From Agaricicola taiwanensis (lineage in GTDB: Bacteria > Pseudomonadota > Alphaproteobacteria > Rhizobiales > Methylopilaceae), in contig NZ_BMCP01000001.1 of the NCBI RefSeq assembly GCF_014635245.1, positions 1,178,001 to 1,242,000 of the forward strand: a stretch of 64,000 nt of DNA. Reading direction: 5' to 3'. Every line of letters begins with the position of its first letter. Within the stretch, counting starts at the first letter, position 1. The translations under genes and the position numbers were made by a program. The notes below the pieces were generated by a model. It made no database searches. It was not told the DNA's origin and worked only from the letters and a program-made list of their open reading frames with translations. Of this stretch, positions 1-7,402 are shown in pieces.

Positions 1-638
1 ATTTCGGCGCCGGCGTCGGCAGCGTCGGTCTCATGGTGGCTGCACGTTGCCCCGATTGCAGGCTGACCCTCGTGGAGATTGATGGCTTCCTTGCCGAGCT
101 GGCGCGGCAGAATGTTTCCGCCAACCATGTCCTGGCCGATGTCGTGGAAGCCAATGTCGAAACCGCGAATCTCGCCCCCGGCAGTTTTGATCACGTTGCC
201 ATGAACCCGCCATTCTACCCGCCGGCCGCCAAGAGATCGCCGGACCCCCGCACGGCTCGGGCGCGTATCGGAGAGGAAGGCTTGGTAGAAGCGTGGATCG
301 AGACCGCTCATCGCGTTCTGAGGCCGGGGGGCGTCCTCACCCTGATCCATCGGGCTGACGCGCTCGCTGGTATCCTGACGGCCATGGCAGGCTTCGGCAG
401 CCTGGTGGTCGCGCCGGTGCAGCCCCATGCGAATGCCAGCGCCTCACGTGTCATCATCGCTGGCGTCAAAAATGCGAAAGGGCCGCTCGTGCTGGAGCGG
501 CCCTTGATTTTGAACACGATGGAAAACCTATTTACGCCGGAGGCGCGCGCCATCCATCAGGGCGCGGCATTTGAGCGGAGCTGGCCCGCGCCGCGTAGGC
601 AACGGCGCCTACGACCTAGCCGTTACCAGCCGCGATAG
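1..638 (+). CDS. TrmN6/YfiC-like N6-adenine methyltransferase, 5' end outside window
   Basis: This is the C-terminal part of a class I SAM-dependent methyltransferase; the reading frame is open to the left edge. Its first visible residues, FGAGVGSVGL, are the glycine-rich SAM-binding motif I. The motif NPPFY, about 60 residues on, is the catalytic (D/N)PPY signature of N6-adenine methyltransferases. This combination fits the TrmN6/YfiC family, which methylates A37 of tRNA1(Val); the exact substrate is inferred. The ATG at 33 lies after motif I, so it cannot be the true start. The 3' end overlaps the convergent gene at 623-913 by 16 bases. Confidence 0.8.
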   Translation, partial: FGAGVGSVGLMVAARCPDCRLTLVEIDGFLAELARQNVSANHVLADVVEANVETANLAPGSFDHVAMNPPFYPPAAKRSPDPRTARARIGEEGLVEAWIETAHRVLRPGGVLTLIHRADALAGILTAMAGFGSLVVAPVQPHANASASRVIIAGVKNAKGPLVLERPLILNTMENLFTPEARAIHQGAAFERSWPAPRRQRRLRPSRYQPR

Positions 639-913
639 CAGCGGCGTTCCGTGCGCACCCGCCAGCTGTAGCCATCGAAGAAGCGCACCCGAACACGCTC
701 GCAATTCCGCGGGCGGTGCCGCCGGCCGTGGTAATAACGCGGCGGTGGGCCGTGCCGCCAATGCCGGTGCCGGGGTCCATGGTGGCGATAGCCAGGACCA
801 TCATGGAAGCCGAAGTAGAAGCCCTGCGCCGCGGCTGGGACCGCCGACGCGATGGAGCCGCCGATGCCGAGGCTTACGACCGCGGCGGCGATGAGAACCA
901 ACCTGCGTAACAT
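623..913 (-). CDS. Small secreted His/Arg-rich protein of unknown function
   Basis: A 96-residue protein with a clear Sec signal peptide (MLRRLVLIAAAVVSLGIGG, probable cleavage after AAAQG). The mature part is very basic and rich in His, Arg, Gly and Tyr, with about eight histidines in roughly 35 residues. It ends in an Arg/Cys/Trp segment with two cysteines (CERVRV and RRCYRGW) that could form a disulfide. The start at 913 is favoured because GGAGAGG lies just upstream and the hydrophobic stretch begins there; the frame could extend to 1201 but without a good start. Similar small periplasmic proteins are common in Rhizobiales. I do not recognise a function; metal binding is only a guess. Confidence 0.75.
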   Translation of the reverse strand: MLRRLVLIAAAVVSLGIGGSIASAVPAAAQGFYFGFHDGPGYRHHGPRHRHWRHGPPPRYYHGRRHRPRNCERVRVRFFDGYSWRVRTERRCYRGW

Positions 914-1097
914 GACGTACCTCTCCAAACTCAAGCTTTGGAAAAGATCATGGGCCCTGGTGGCTGAACTGCCCGTGAGTGTCACGTTCAGATTCGGTTC
1001 AGCATCCGGGCAGAACTGCGGCGTCATATCCCTGCAAAGGGGGAGTTTTAACAATTCCATGCCTTGATAAGGCGGTCGCAGGAAGAGGTTTGTGTCG

Positions 1098-2876
1098 ATG
1101 CAATCTTGTCTTCGGAGAACAGCCAGGCGCCTTGCAGCCGACGAGCGGGGTAATATTGCAATTATTTCGGCCCTGGTGGCTGTTGTATTGGTGGCGGCCA
1201 TGGGATTTGCCGTCGACTATACAAACGCCAGCCGCGTGCGGACGAATTTGCAGGCTTCACTCGATGGCGGGCTTCTTTCCGCAGCAACGAACACGAGCGA
1301 GTTCGGAACGAGCGACGACGCCGCTCTGAAGGAAGCCATCAAACAACGGTTGCGCGCCTTTCTCATGACAGCGGGTTTGCCGCAGGAGATCACCGACACG
1401 CTGGCGATCGATGTGGCGCTGATCGGAGATGGTATCGAGGCCTCGGCGAAGGCGACGGTCGAGACCAACCTGCTGCGCGTGATCAACATCGATACCATCG
1501 ATGTCGGCGCGAAAGCCGCTGTGATCGCCTCGAGCGCGAAGCCGGTCGAAGTCGCGCTCGCCCTGGATGTGACCGATTCCATGATCGACAACATGGCGGA
1601 CCTGCGCAGCGCGGCGCAGAACTTCGTCGATAAGTTGACATCCAACGGGTCGAGCAGCGCCGCAAAGATCGCGCTCGTGCCTTTCGTCGGCGCCGTGAAC
1701 ATCGGCACGCCATCGGGCTACATGAACTGGATCGACACCGAGGGGGACGCGAAATACAACGCGATCAACCTTCGCAACATCTATGTCGCGAGGAAAGCCG
1801 TCCCTGAGTGCCCATCATTGGACGATGGCGAGGTGGTCGGTGGCGGCGGAGATAACGACAATGGCTGGCTTGAAGGATCGCCGTGGCAGGAAGCCTTGGA
1901 CCGGCTCGCCGGCATCTTTCAGGTATCTCAAGCCCAGGCTCACCCCGCGGCTCCCTACAAGTTCGTGTTCTATGAGCCCTGCGACTGGGTCAATCCAAAG
2001 AAGATCAGCAACACACACCTTTTCGAGTTGATTGGAGTGCCCTGGAAGGGCTGCGTCGAGGCACGTCCCGAGCCCCTCGATGTCAACGACACGCCGCCCT
2101 CTGCTTCCAACCCCGATACGCTCTGGCCTGCCTACTTCTGGCCCGACGGCCCCGATCTCGACAGCTCGCCGGATCCCGAGGTGTCCAACAACTATCTGAT
2201 CGATACGCCTTATCCGGCGGACTCGAATCTCCAAACTCACCGATGGGGCAGAGCCTATTCGATCGAAAAATACCGTCCTGGAAAGACGCTCAACATCGAC
2301 GAGACGCCGCCCTACATGAAAGGTCCCAATAGGGCATGCCCGGACCCAGTCCTGCCACTGACCAACGATTATGATCAGATCAGCGCGCGCATCAGCAGCC
2401 TTCAATATTATGAGGGCTCCGGCACCAATACGGCGGAGGGTGTGGCGTGGGGTATGCGTGTCCTGTCTCCGGGGGCGCCTTTTACTGAAGGTGCTCCTTA
2501 TGGAGACATCGATAAGATCATGGTGCTGCTCAGCGATGGCAATAATGGTCTCATTCGAGAGGACGTTTCACCCTTCGGTACGCACTACTCCTCCTATGGT
2601 TCGCTACGCTACGGGCGCATTCCCAACGACACGAACGTCGACGCGGCAAATGCATTTCTCGATGACCGCATGTCTCTCGCCTGCACCAACGCGAAGAACG
2701 CGGGCATTGAAATCTATGTCATCGCGCTCGGAGTGAACGACGCATATAGCCGCCAGCTGCTGCGCAACTGTGCGACGGACAGTGAGCATACGTTCGAGGT
2801 GGGCCGCAGCGGCAGCCTTGAACCGGCCTTTGCCAAGATCGCCAAGGATCTCGCAAATCTCCGGCTGACGCGCTGA
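1098..2876 (+). CDS. TadE/TadG-like pilus-associated protein with VWA domain
   Basis: A 592-residue protein with a TadE/TadG-type N-terminus: a short basic segment with ERGN, then one membrane helix (about residues 20-40), placing the rest outside the inner membrane. A von Willebrand A domain starts near residue 150. It has a full metal-ion-dependent adhesion site: DVTDS (DxTxS), a threonine in GTNTAEG, and the aspartate of LLSDG. Between these lies a large insert rich in Pro, Asp, Trp and paired cysteines, compatible with disulfides. AGGAAGAGG at 1080-1088 fits ATG 1098 better than GTG 1092. No tad secretion genes are nearby, so it is an orphan; such orphans are frequent in rhizobia. The role in adhesion is inferred. 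Confidence 0.85.
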   Translation: MQSCLRRTARRLAADERGNIAIISALVAVVLVAAMGFAVDYTNASRVRTNLQASLDGGLLSAATNTSEFGTSDDAALKEAIKQRLRAFLMTAGLPQEITDTLAIDVALIGDGIEASAKATVETNLLRVINIDTIDVGAKAAVIASSAKPVEVALALDVTDSMIDNMADLRSAAQNFVDKLTSNGSSSAAKIALVPFVGAVNIGTPSGYMNWIDTEGDAKYNAINLRNIYVARKAVPECPSLDDGEVVGGGGDNDNGWLEGSPWQEALDRLAGIFQVSQAQAHPAAPYKFVFYEPCDWVNPKKISNTHLFELIGVPWKGCVEARPEPLDVNDTPPSASNPDTLWPAYFWPDGPDLDSSPDPEVSNNYLIDTPYPADSNLQTHRWGRAYSIEKYRPGKTLNIDETPPYMKGPNRACPDPVLPLTNDYDQISARISSLQYYEGSGTNTAEGVAWGMRVLSPGAPFTEGAPYGDIDKIMVLLSDGNNGLIREDVSPFGTHYSSYGSLRYGRIPNDTNVDAANAFLDDRMSLACTNAKNAGIEIYVIALGVNDAYSRQLLRNCATDSEHTFEVGRSGSLEPAFAKIAKDLANLRLTR

Positions 2877-2878
2877 TG

Positions 2879-4330
2879 TTATGACCGCCAGAAGCGGGGC
2901 AGCACGAGCACCAGCACGGTGAAGAGCTCCAGCCGCCCCACCAGCATGGTGAAGGACAGCAGCCAGAGGTTGCCCTCTCCGATGGTGGAGAAGTTGCCGG
3001 CGGGGCCGACCAGCGGACCAAGACCGGGACCCACGTTGCCCAATGCCGAAATCGACGCGGACAAAGCGGTGATGAAATCAAGACCGGACGCTGCAAGCGT
3101 GACCGCGACAAAGATAAACACTGCCACGTAAAGCATTGAGAAAGCGAAGACCGATGATGATACGTCGTCGCCCATGGGCCGGCGGTCATAGGTTAGCGGG
3201 AAGATACCATTGGGATAAAGCATCTGCATGAACTGCTGAAGCGTCGTCTTGGCGACAACGATGAGGCGGAACATCTTGAACCCGCCGGCGGTCGAGCCCA
3301 TGCAGCCGCCTAGAAACATGACGCAGAAAAAGAGCGCGTCGGAAAAGGCTCCCCAGGCGGAATAGTCGACGATCGCGAAGCCCGTGGTCGACATGAGGTT
3401 GACCACATGGAAGATGGCGTGACGGACAGCGGTCTGACCGTGTGCGATACCACTGCGTTCCTGATAGATCACCAGAAGCACGGCGACGACCGCAACGATG
3501 ATCAGAAAGAGCCGGACTTCTGGGTTACGGGTGAGCTGCGCCGGCCGCCCTCGGAGCACCTGTATATAAAGCGCGAAGGGCAGCGCTCCTGAAATCATGA
3601 ACAGCGTGGCAATCCACTCGATCGTGGGGCTGTCATAGTAGCCGAGCGATGCATCGTGACTTGAAAAGCCGCCGGTCGCCACCGTGGACATGCCGTGCAG
3701 CACGGCGTCGAATGCCGTCATACCGGCCAGTGTATAAGCGACAATGCAAAGGAGATTGAGCCCGGCATAGATCCCGAACGTCGACGCGGCGATCTGGGCC
3801 GCGGCCGGGAACATCTTCTCGGACTTGTCGGACGATTCAGTCCGGAAGAGCTGCATTCCGCCGACGCGCAACATGGGCAGGACCGCCAGTGCGATGACGA
3901 TGATGCCTATGCCGCCGTAAAAGTGCAGCAGGGCACGCCAGAGCAGCAGTCCCGGCGGAAGCGCGTCGAGGCCCGTGATGACACTACTGCCGGTGGTGGT
4001 CAGTCCGGACATGGCCTCGAAGACGGCGCCGCCAAAGCTCAGGTTAAGCTGAGACCACATGAAGGGAAGTGACGCAAACAGCGCCAGCACGCTCCACGAC
4101 AGTGTCGTCAGGAGGAAGGCCTGGCGCACGTTGAGCTTCGGCGGCTCCTTTGTCCGACCCGAAGAATAAAGCGCGACGCCAATGAAGATGGATACGGCGG
4201 ACGAGGCGGCGAAGACCGACCAGTCGTCGGAACCGGCAAGAAGATCGACAAGCGCCGGCAGCAGCATCATGGCGCCGAGAAGCGTCACGAACAAACCCAG
4301 GATGGCGTTGATGGGGCGAAGATCGATCAC
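2879..4330 (-). CDS. trkH: TrkH-family potassium uptake protein
   Basis: A 483-residue polytopic membrane protein of the TrkH/KtrB superfamily, the K+-translocating subunit in the inner membrane. Four filter-like P-loop segments are visible in order: SGLTTTGSSV, STVATGGFS, NLMSTTGFA and ALGNVGPGLG, each with the conserved glycine that lines the pore. Length matches TrkH. It lies 6 bases downstream of apaG on the same strand and is probably translated from the same messenger as metZ and apaG. The 3' end is only 2 bases from the convergent VWA gene. The cytoplasmic TrkA partner is not in the window. Confidence 0.93.
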   Translation of the reverse strand: MIDLRPINAILGLFVTLLGAMMLLPALVDLLAGSDDWSVFAASSAVSIFIGVALYSSGRTKEPPKLNVRQAFLLTTLSWSVLALFASLPFMWSQLNLSFGGAVFEAMSGLTTTGSSVITGLDALPPGLLLWRALLHFYGGIGIIVIALAVLPMLRVGGMQLFRTESSDKSEKMFPAAAQIAASTFGIYAGLNLLCIVAYTLAGMTAFDAVLHGMSTVATGGFSSHDASLGYYDSPTIEWIATLFMISGALPFALYIQVLRGRPAQLTRNPEVRLFLIIVAVVAVLLVIYQERSGIAHGQTAVRHAIFHVVNLMSTTGFAIVDYSAWGAFSDALFFCVMFLGGCMGSTAGGFKMFRLIVVAKTTLQQFMQMLYPNGIFPLTYDRRPMGDDVSSSVFAFSMLYVAVFIFVAVTLAASGLDFITALSASISALGNVGPGLGPLVGPAGNFSTIGEGNLWLLSFTMLVGRLELFTVLVLVLPRFWRS

Positions 4331-4336
4331 TGGACG

Positions 4337-4729
4337 TCAGTTCACGACGCGTCGAGCGCCGTCCGCATCCAGCGAGAACGCGGGAATTTCGATGTGGAAC
4401 TCTTCGCCCTTATCGGAGCGCATGCCATAGGTGCCGAACATCATGCCAGTGGGAGTGGGCAGGGGAACGCCGCTGGTGTACTCGAAGGTTTCACCCGGCG
4501 CCAGAACCGGTTGTTCGCCAACGACCCCATCACCATGCACCTCACGCGTCTGGCCCGTCTCGTCGGTGACGCGCCAGTGCCGTGTGAGAAGCTGCACCGT
4601 CCGCTTGCTGCGGTTGGAAATGATGATGGTGTAGGAGAAGGCATATTGCTGCTCGCGTGGTTTCGAGCGCTGCGGCAGATAACGCGGTGTTACAAGCACC
4701 TCGATCCCGCGTGTCGTCGCATAATACAT
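4337..4729 (-). CDS. apaG: ApaG domain protein
   Basis: A 130-residue ApaG protein, a fibronectin type III-like beta sandwich. The family features are visible: YSYxIxI-type strand (FSYTIII), RHWRVTD, the VLAPGETFEYTSG turn and the C-terminal PTGMMFGTY segment. ApaG proteins have been linked to Co2+ and Mg2+ homeostasis and diadenosine tetraphosphate levels, but the molecular activity is poorly defined. ATG 4729 is preferred over TTG 4735 because AGGCGAGG sits about 9 bases before it. It follows metZ by 73 bases and precedes trkH by 6, so it probably shares metZ's riboswitch-controlled transcript. The metZ-apaG pairing is common in Rhizobiales. Confidence 0.93.
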   Translation of the reverse strand: MYYATTRGIEVLVTPRYLPQRSKPREQQYAFSYTIIISNRSKRTVQLLTRHWRVTDETGQTREVHGDGVVGEQPVLAPGETFEYTSGVPLPTPTGMMFGTYGMRSDKGEEFHIEIPAFSLDADGARRVVN

Positions 4730-4802
4730 GGTCAAAGGCCTCGCCTGTCACGCGCGGCCTGCACCTTGCGATGTGCGTGCCAACCGGTCAACCGCCGAAC
4801 GG

Positions 4803-5993
4803 TTAAACGGTTTCGAGGGCCTGCAACACGTCCTCGACGAGATCATCGGGGTCTTCAAGGCCCGCCGACATGCGCAGAAGACCGGGCGTGATACCGAGCT
4901 GCGGCTTCTCCTCCGCCGGCACATGCTGGTGTGTGGTGGAAAAGGGATGGGTCACGATGCTCTTGGCATCACCGAAGTTGTTGGAGATCCGGATCACCTT
5001 CAGCCCGTTGGCAAAGCGGAACGACTGCGCCTGATCGGCGAGTTCGAGCGCCAGAACCGTTCCGCCACTGGCCATCTGGCGCTTGACGACCTCGGCTTGC
5101 GGATGATCGGGAAGTCCGGGATATGCGACCCGTTTGACCTTTGGATGTTTCTTGAGTTCCTGCGCGATCCGCAGCGCCGTTGAGGCCTGACGCTCCACCC
5201 GCAGCGAGATGCTTTCCAGGCTCTTCAGCAGCACCCAGGCGTTGAACGGGCTCAGCGAGCCACCACTGTGCCGCAGGAAAGGGGCAATCAGGTCATTGAT
5301 GCGCTTCTCGTCGCTGAGGATGATGCCGCCGAGACAGCGGCCATGGCCGTCGATGTGCTTGGTGGCGGAATAGGTCACGACGTCTGCCCCGAGGCGGTAG
5401 GGGTTCTGGACGGCGGGACTGGCCAGCGCATTATCGGCCACAAGCAGCGCATCGGCCTCCTTCGCGATCTTGGACAAGACCGAGAGATCGGCGATCTCCA
5501 GCGTCGGATTGGCGGGGGTCTCCAGAAACAGCAGCCGGGTTTCCGGCCTCACCGCGGCGCGCCAGGCGCCGATGTCGGTAAGATCGACCATGGTGACGGC
5601 GATGCCGAGCTTGGGAAGCAACTCTCGCACCAGCCAGCGACACGAGCCGAAGATCTGGCGGGCGGAAATGACGTGATCGCCGGCCTTGAGAAGGCTGAGG
5701 AAGGCCGCATTGACCGCGGCCATGCCGGTCGCCGTGGCGCGGGCCGCCGGTGCACCTTCCAGCAGTGCCATGCGCTCTTCGAACATGGCGATGGTCGGAT
5801 TGCCGGTTCGTGTGTAGGTGAACCCGGGGTTTTCGCCCGCGAAACGCGCGACGGAGGCTTCCATGGTGTCATAGGTGAAGCTTGAGGTCAGAAAGAGCGC
5901 CTCGGAGAGTTCACCGAAATGAGAACGGTCTCCGCCGCCATGAACGGCGCGGGTGGCGGGGCGGGCACTGTCGGGAAGAGAGGTTTTGGTCAC
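4803..5993 (-). CDS. metZ: O-succinylhomoserine sulfhydrylase
   Basis: A 396-residue PLP enzyme of the Cys/Met metabolism family, which makes homocysteine from O-succinylhomoserine and sulfide in cytosolic methionine synthesis. The N-terminal TRAVHGGGDRS, YTRTGNPT, the LETPANPTLEI loop, the VADNALASP segment and the PLP-lysine motif SATKHIDGHGR are all present at the expected spacing. The sulfhydrylase assignment, rather than cystathionine synthase, rests on overall similarity to rhizobial MetZ and on the SAM-II riboswitch upstream. Translation starts at GTG 5993 after AGGACG. It is the first gene of a probable metZ-apaG-trkH unit. Confidence 0.92.
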   Translation of the reverse strand: MTKTSLPDSARPATRAVHGGGDRSHFGELSEALFLTSSFTYDTMEASVARFAGENPGFTYTRTGNPTIAMFEERMALLEGAPAARATATGMAAVNAAFLSLLKAGDHVISARQIFGSCRWLVRELLPKLGIAVTMVDLTDIGAWRAAVRPETRLLFLETPANPTLEIADLSVLSKIAKEADALLVADNALASPAVQNPYRLGADVVTYSATKHIDGHGRCLGGIILSDEKRINDLIAPFLRHSGGSLSPFNAWVLLKSLESISLRVERQASTALRIAQELKKHPKVKRVAYPGLPDHPQAEVVKRQMASGGTVLALELADQAQSFRFANGLKVIRISNNFGDAKSIVTHPFSTTHQHVPAEEKPQLGITPGLLRMSAGLEDPDDLVEDVLQALETV

Positions 5994-6050
5994 GGGGCAA
6001 CGTCCTGAAAGTCCGGCCGTTCGCGAGGCCTGACATCCTCACCCGCGCAC

Positions 6051-6107
6051 GACCTTTTAGCGAATTGTTTTACGTGGCTGCAAGCCGGCCGGCCAAATCA
6101 CCACGAT
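6051..6107 (-). promoter_or_regulatory. SAM-II riboswitch upstream of metZ
   Basis: Read on the minus strand, this leader matches the SAM-II aptamer: helix CGTGG pairs with CCACG around the loop beginning TGATTTGGCC. It is followed by the A-rich linker TAAAACAA and the conserved CGCTAAAAGG tail that forms the pseudoknot. SAM-II elements sit ahead of metA/metX/metZ genes in Alphaproteobacteria and switch translation off when S-adenosylmethionine is plentiful. The element ends 57 bases before the metZ start. The 5994-6300 gap otherwise holds a promoter (6120-6147) and the dcd leader. Confidence 0.93.
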
Positions 6108-6119
6108 GTCTTGCGTTCC

Positions 6120-6147
6120 TTTAAAAGAACAAATTGGCTGTCGTCAA
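6120..6147 (-). promoter_or_regulatory. Predicted housekeeping promoter for the metZ riboswitch transcript
   Basis: On the minus strand TTGACG (6147-6142) and TTTAAA (6125-6120) are 16 bases apart. Initiation a few bases downstream would start the RNA at the first base of the SAM-II element. The -10 match is only partial, so this is a prediction from position and spacing. Confidence 0.5.
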
Positions 6148-6300
6148 GGACGGTCCTGCTGACGACGCTTTCCTCGGGCCAGGCGGCCTTCCGAAAATAG
6201 TGGATGGCGGCAGCTTCTGGTCGTGGCAGTTCACGAGCACGGCCGCGGCTGCTTGGCCTTCCGCCGCCGATCCGCTAGAGGAACCAGAGGACAAACGAAC

Positions 6301-7395
6301 GTGGCGGACATGACAGACGGCATTCTGCCGGGACAGGCGATCGCGAAACTGGTGGATGACGGCGTCATCCGCCTCGAACGGCCGCTGGCGGATCGCCAGA
6401 TCCAGCCTGCCAGCCTGGACCTGCGCCTTGGTACCCGAGCCTATCGCATGCGCGCCAGCTTCCTGCCCGGACAGGGCCGCACCGTTGAAAGCCGCGTTGA
6501 CGATCTGAAGCTCCACGAGATCGATCTGACCGAAGGCGCGGTGCTGGAAACGGGCTGCGTCTATCTGGTGCCACTCCTGGAGCATCTGGACCTGCCGCAT
6601 GGCCTGGCGGCCCTGACCAACCCCAAAAGCTCGACGGGACGGCTTGATGTCTTCACCCGCGTCATCGCTGACGGCGGCCGCGCCTTCGACAGCGTTCCCG
6701 ACGGCTACACGGGCGCACTCTGGGCGGAGGTCAGCCCGCGCACCTTCCCGGTGCTTGTCCGGACCGGCTCGCGGCTGACGCAGCTGCGTTTTCGGCAGGG
6801 CCATGCCATTCTCACGGCGGAAGAGACGGCCGCACTACAGGCCAGCGATCGGCTGGTCGACACCAACGAGCCCGACCTGCGCGACGGCATTTCTGTCACC
6901 ATCGACCTCGCCGGCCTGGGCCCCGATGGCCTCGTCGGCTATCGCGCCAAGCGACACACCGGCGTCATCGATGTCGACCGGGTCGCCGGCTATGCGGTCG
7001 ACGATTTCTGGGAAGCCGTCCACGTCAAGAAGCGGCAGCTGGTTCTGGATCCTGGCGAATTTTATATCCTCGCCTCCAACGAAGCTGTTCACGTGCCGCC
7101 AGGCTATGCGGCTGAGATGGTGCCTTTCGACCCCCTCGTTGGTGAGTTCCGCGTGCATTACGCCGGTTTCTTCGACCCCGGCTTCGGCCATACCGCTTCG
7201 GGGGGGCATGGCTCACGCGCGGTGCTGGAAGTGCGAAGCCACGAAGTGCCCTTCATCGTCGAGCATGGGCAGACCGTCGGCCGCCTGGTCTATGAGCGGC
7301 TGAACGCCCCCTCCGAGACGCTCTATGGTGAAACCCTGGGCTCCAATTATCAGGCCCAGAAGCTGAAGCTGTCCAAGCACTTCCGCGCGGATTAG
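6301..7395 (+). CDS. dcd: dCTP deaminase, long two-domain form
   Basis: A 364-residue 2'-deoxycytidine 5'-triphosphate deaminase that converts dCTP to dUTP for thymidylate synthesis. It is about twice the length of the classical enzyme. The first half contains the dUTPase-fold signatures RQIQPASLDLRLG and NPKSSTGRLDVFTRV. The second half repeats the fold (EFYILASNEAVHVPPGYAAE, GFFDPGFG). This long form is typical of Alphaproteobacteria. GTG 6301 is preferred over ATG 6310 and ATG 6223 because AGAGG at 6286-6290 is 10 bases upstream. It is divergent from metZ across the riboswitch region and ends 7 bases from the convergent transporter. Confidence 0.9.
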   Translation: MADMTDGILPGQAIAKLVDDGVIRLERPLADRQIQPASLDLRLGTRAYRMRASFLPGQGRTVESRVDDLKLHEIDLTEGAVLETGCVYLVPLLEHLDLPHGLAALTNPKSSTGRLDVFTRVIADGGRAFDSVPDGYTGALWAEVSPRTFPVLVRTGSRLTQLRFRQGHAILTAEETAALQASDRLVDTNEPDLRDGISVTIDLAGLGPDGLVGYRAKRHTGVIDVDRVAGYAVDDFWEAVHVKKRQLVLDPGEFYILASNEAVHVPPGYAAEMVPFDPLVGEFRVHYAGFFDPGFGHTASGGHGSRAVLEVRSHEVPFIVEHGQTVGRLVYERLNAPSETLYGETLGSNYQAQKLKLSKHFRAD

Positions 7396-7402
7396 CGCGA
7401 AC

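Noticed and set aside
6223..6300. N-terminal extension of dcd from ATG 6223
   Set aside because: The extra residues are not family-like and no binding site precedes 6223, while AGAGG supports GTG 6301.
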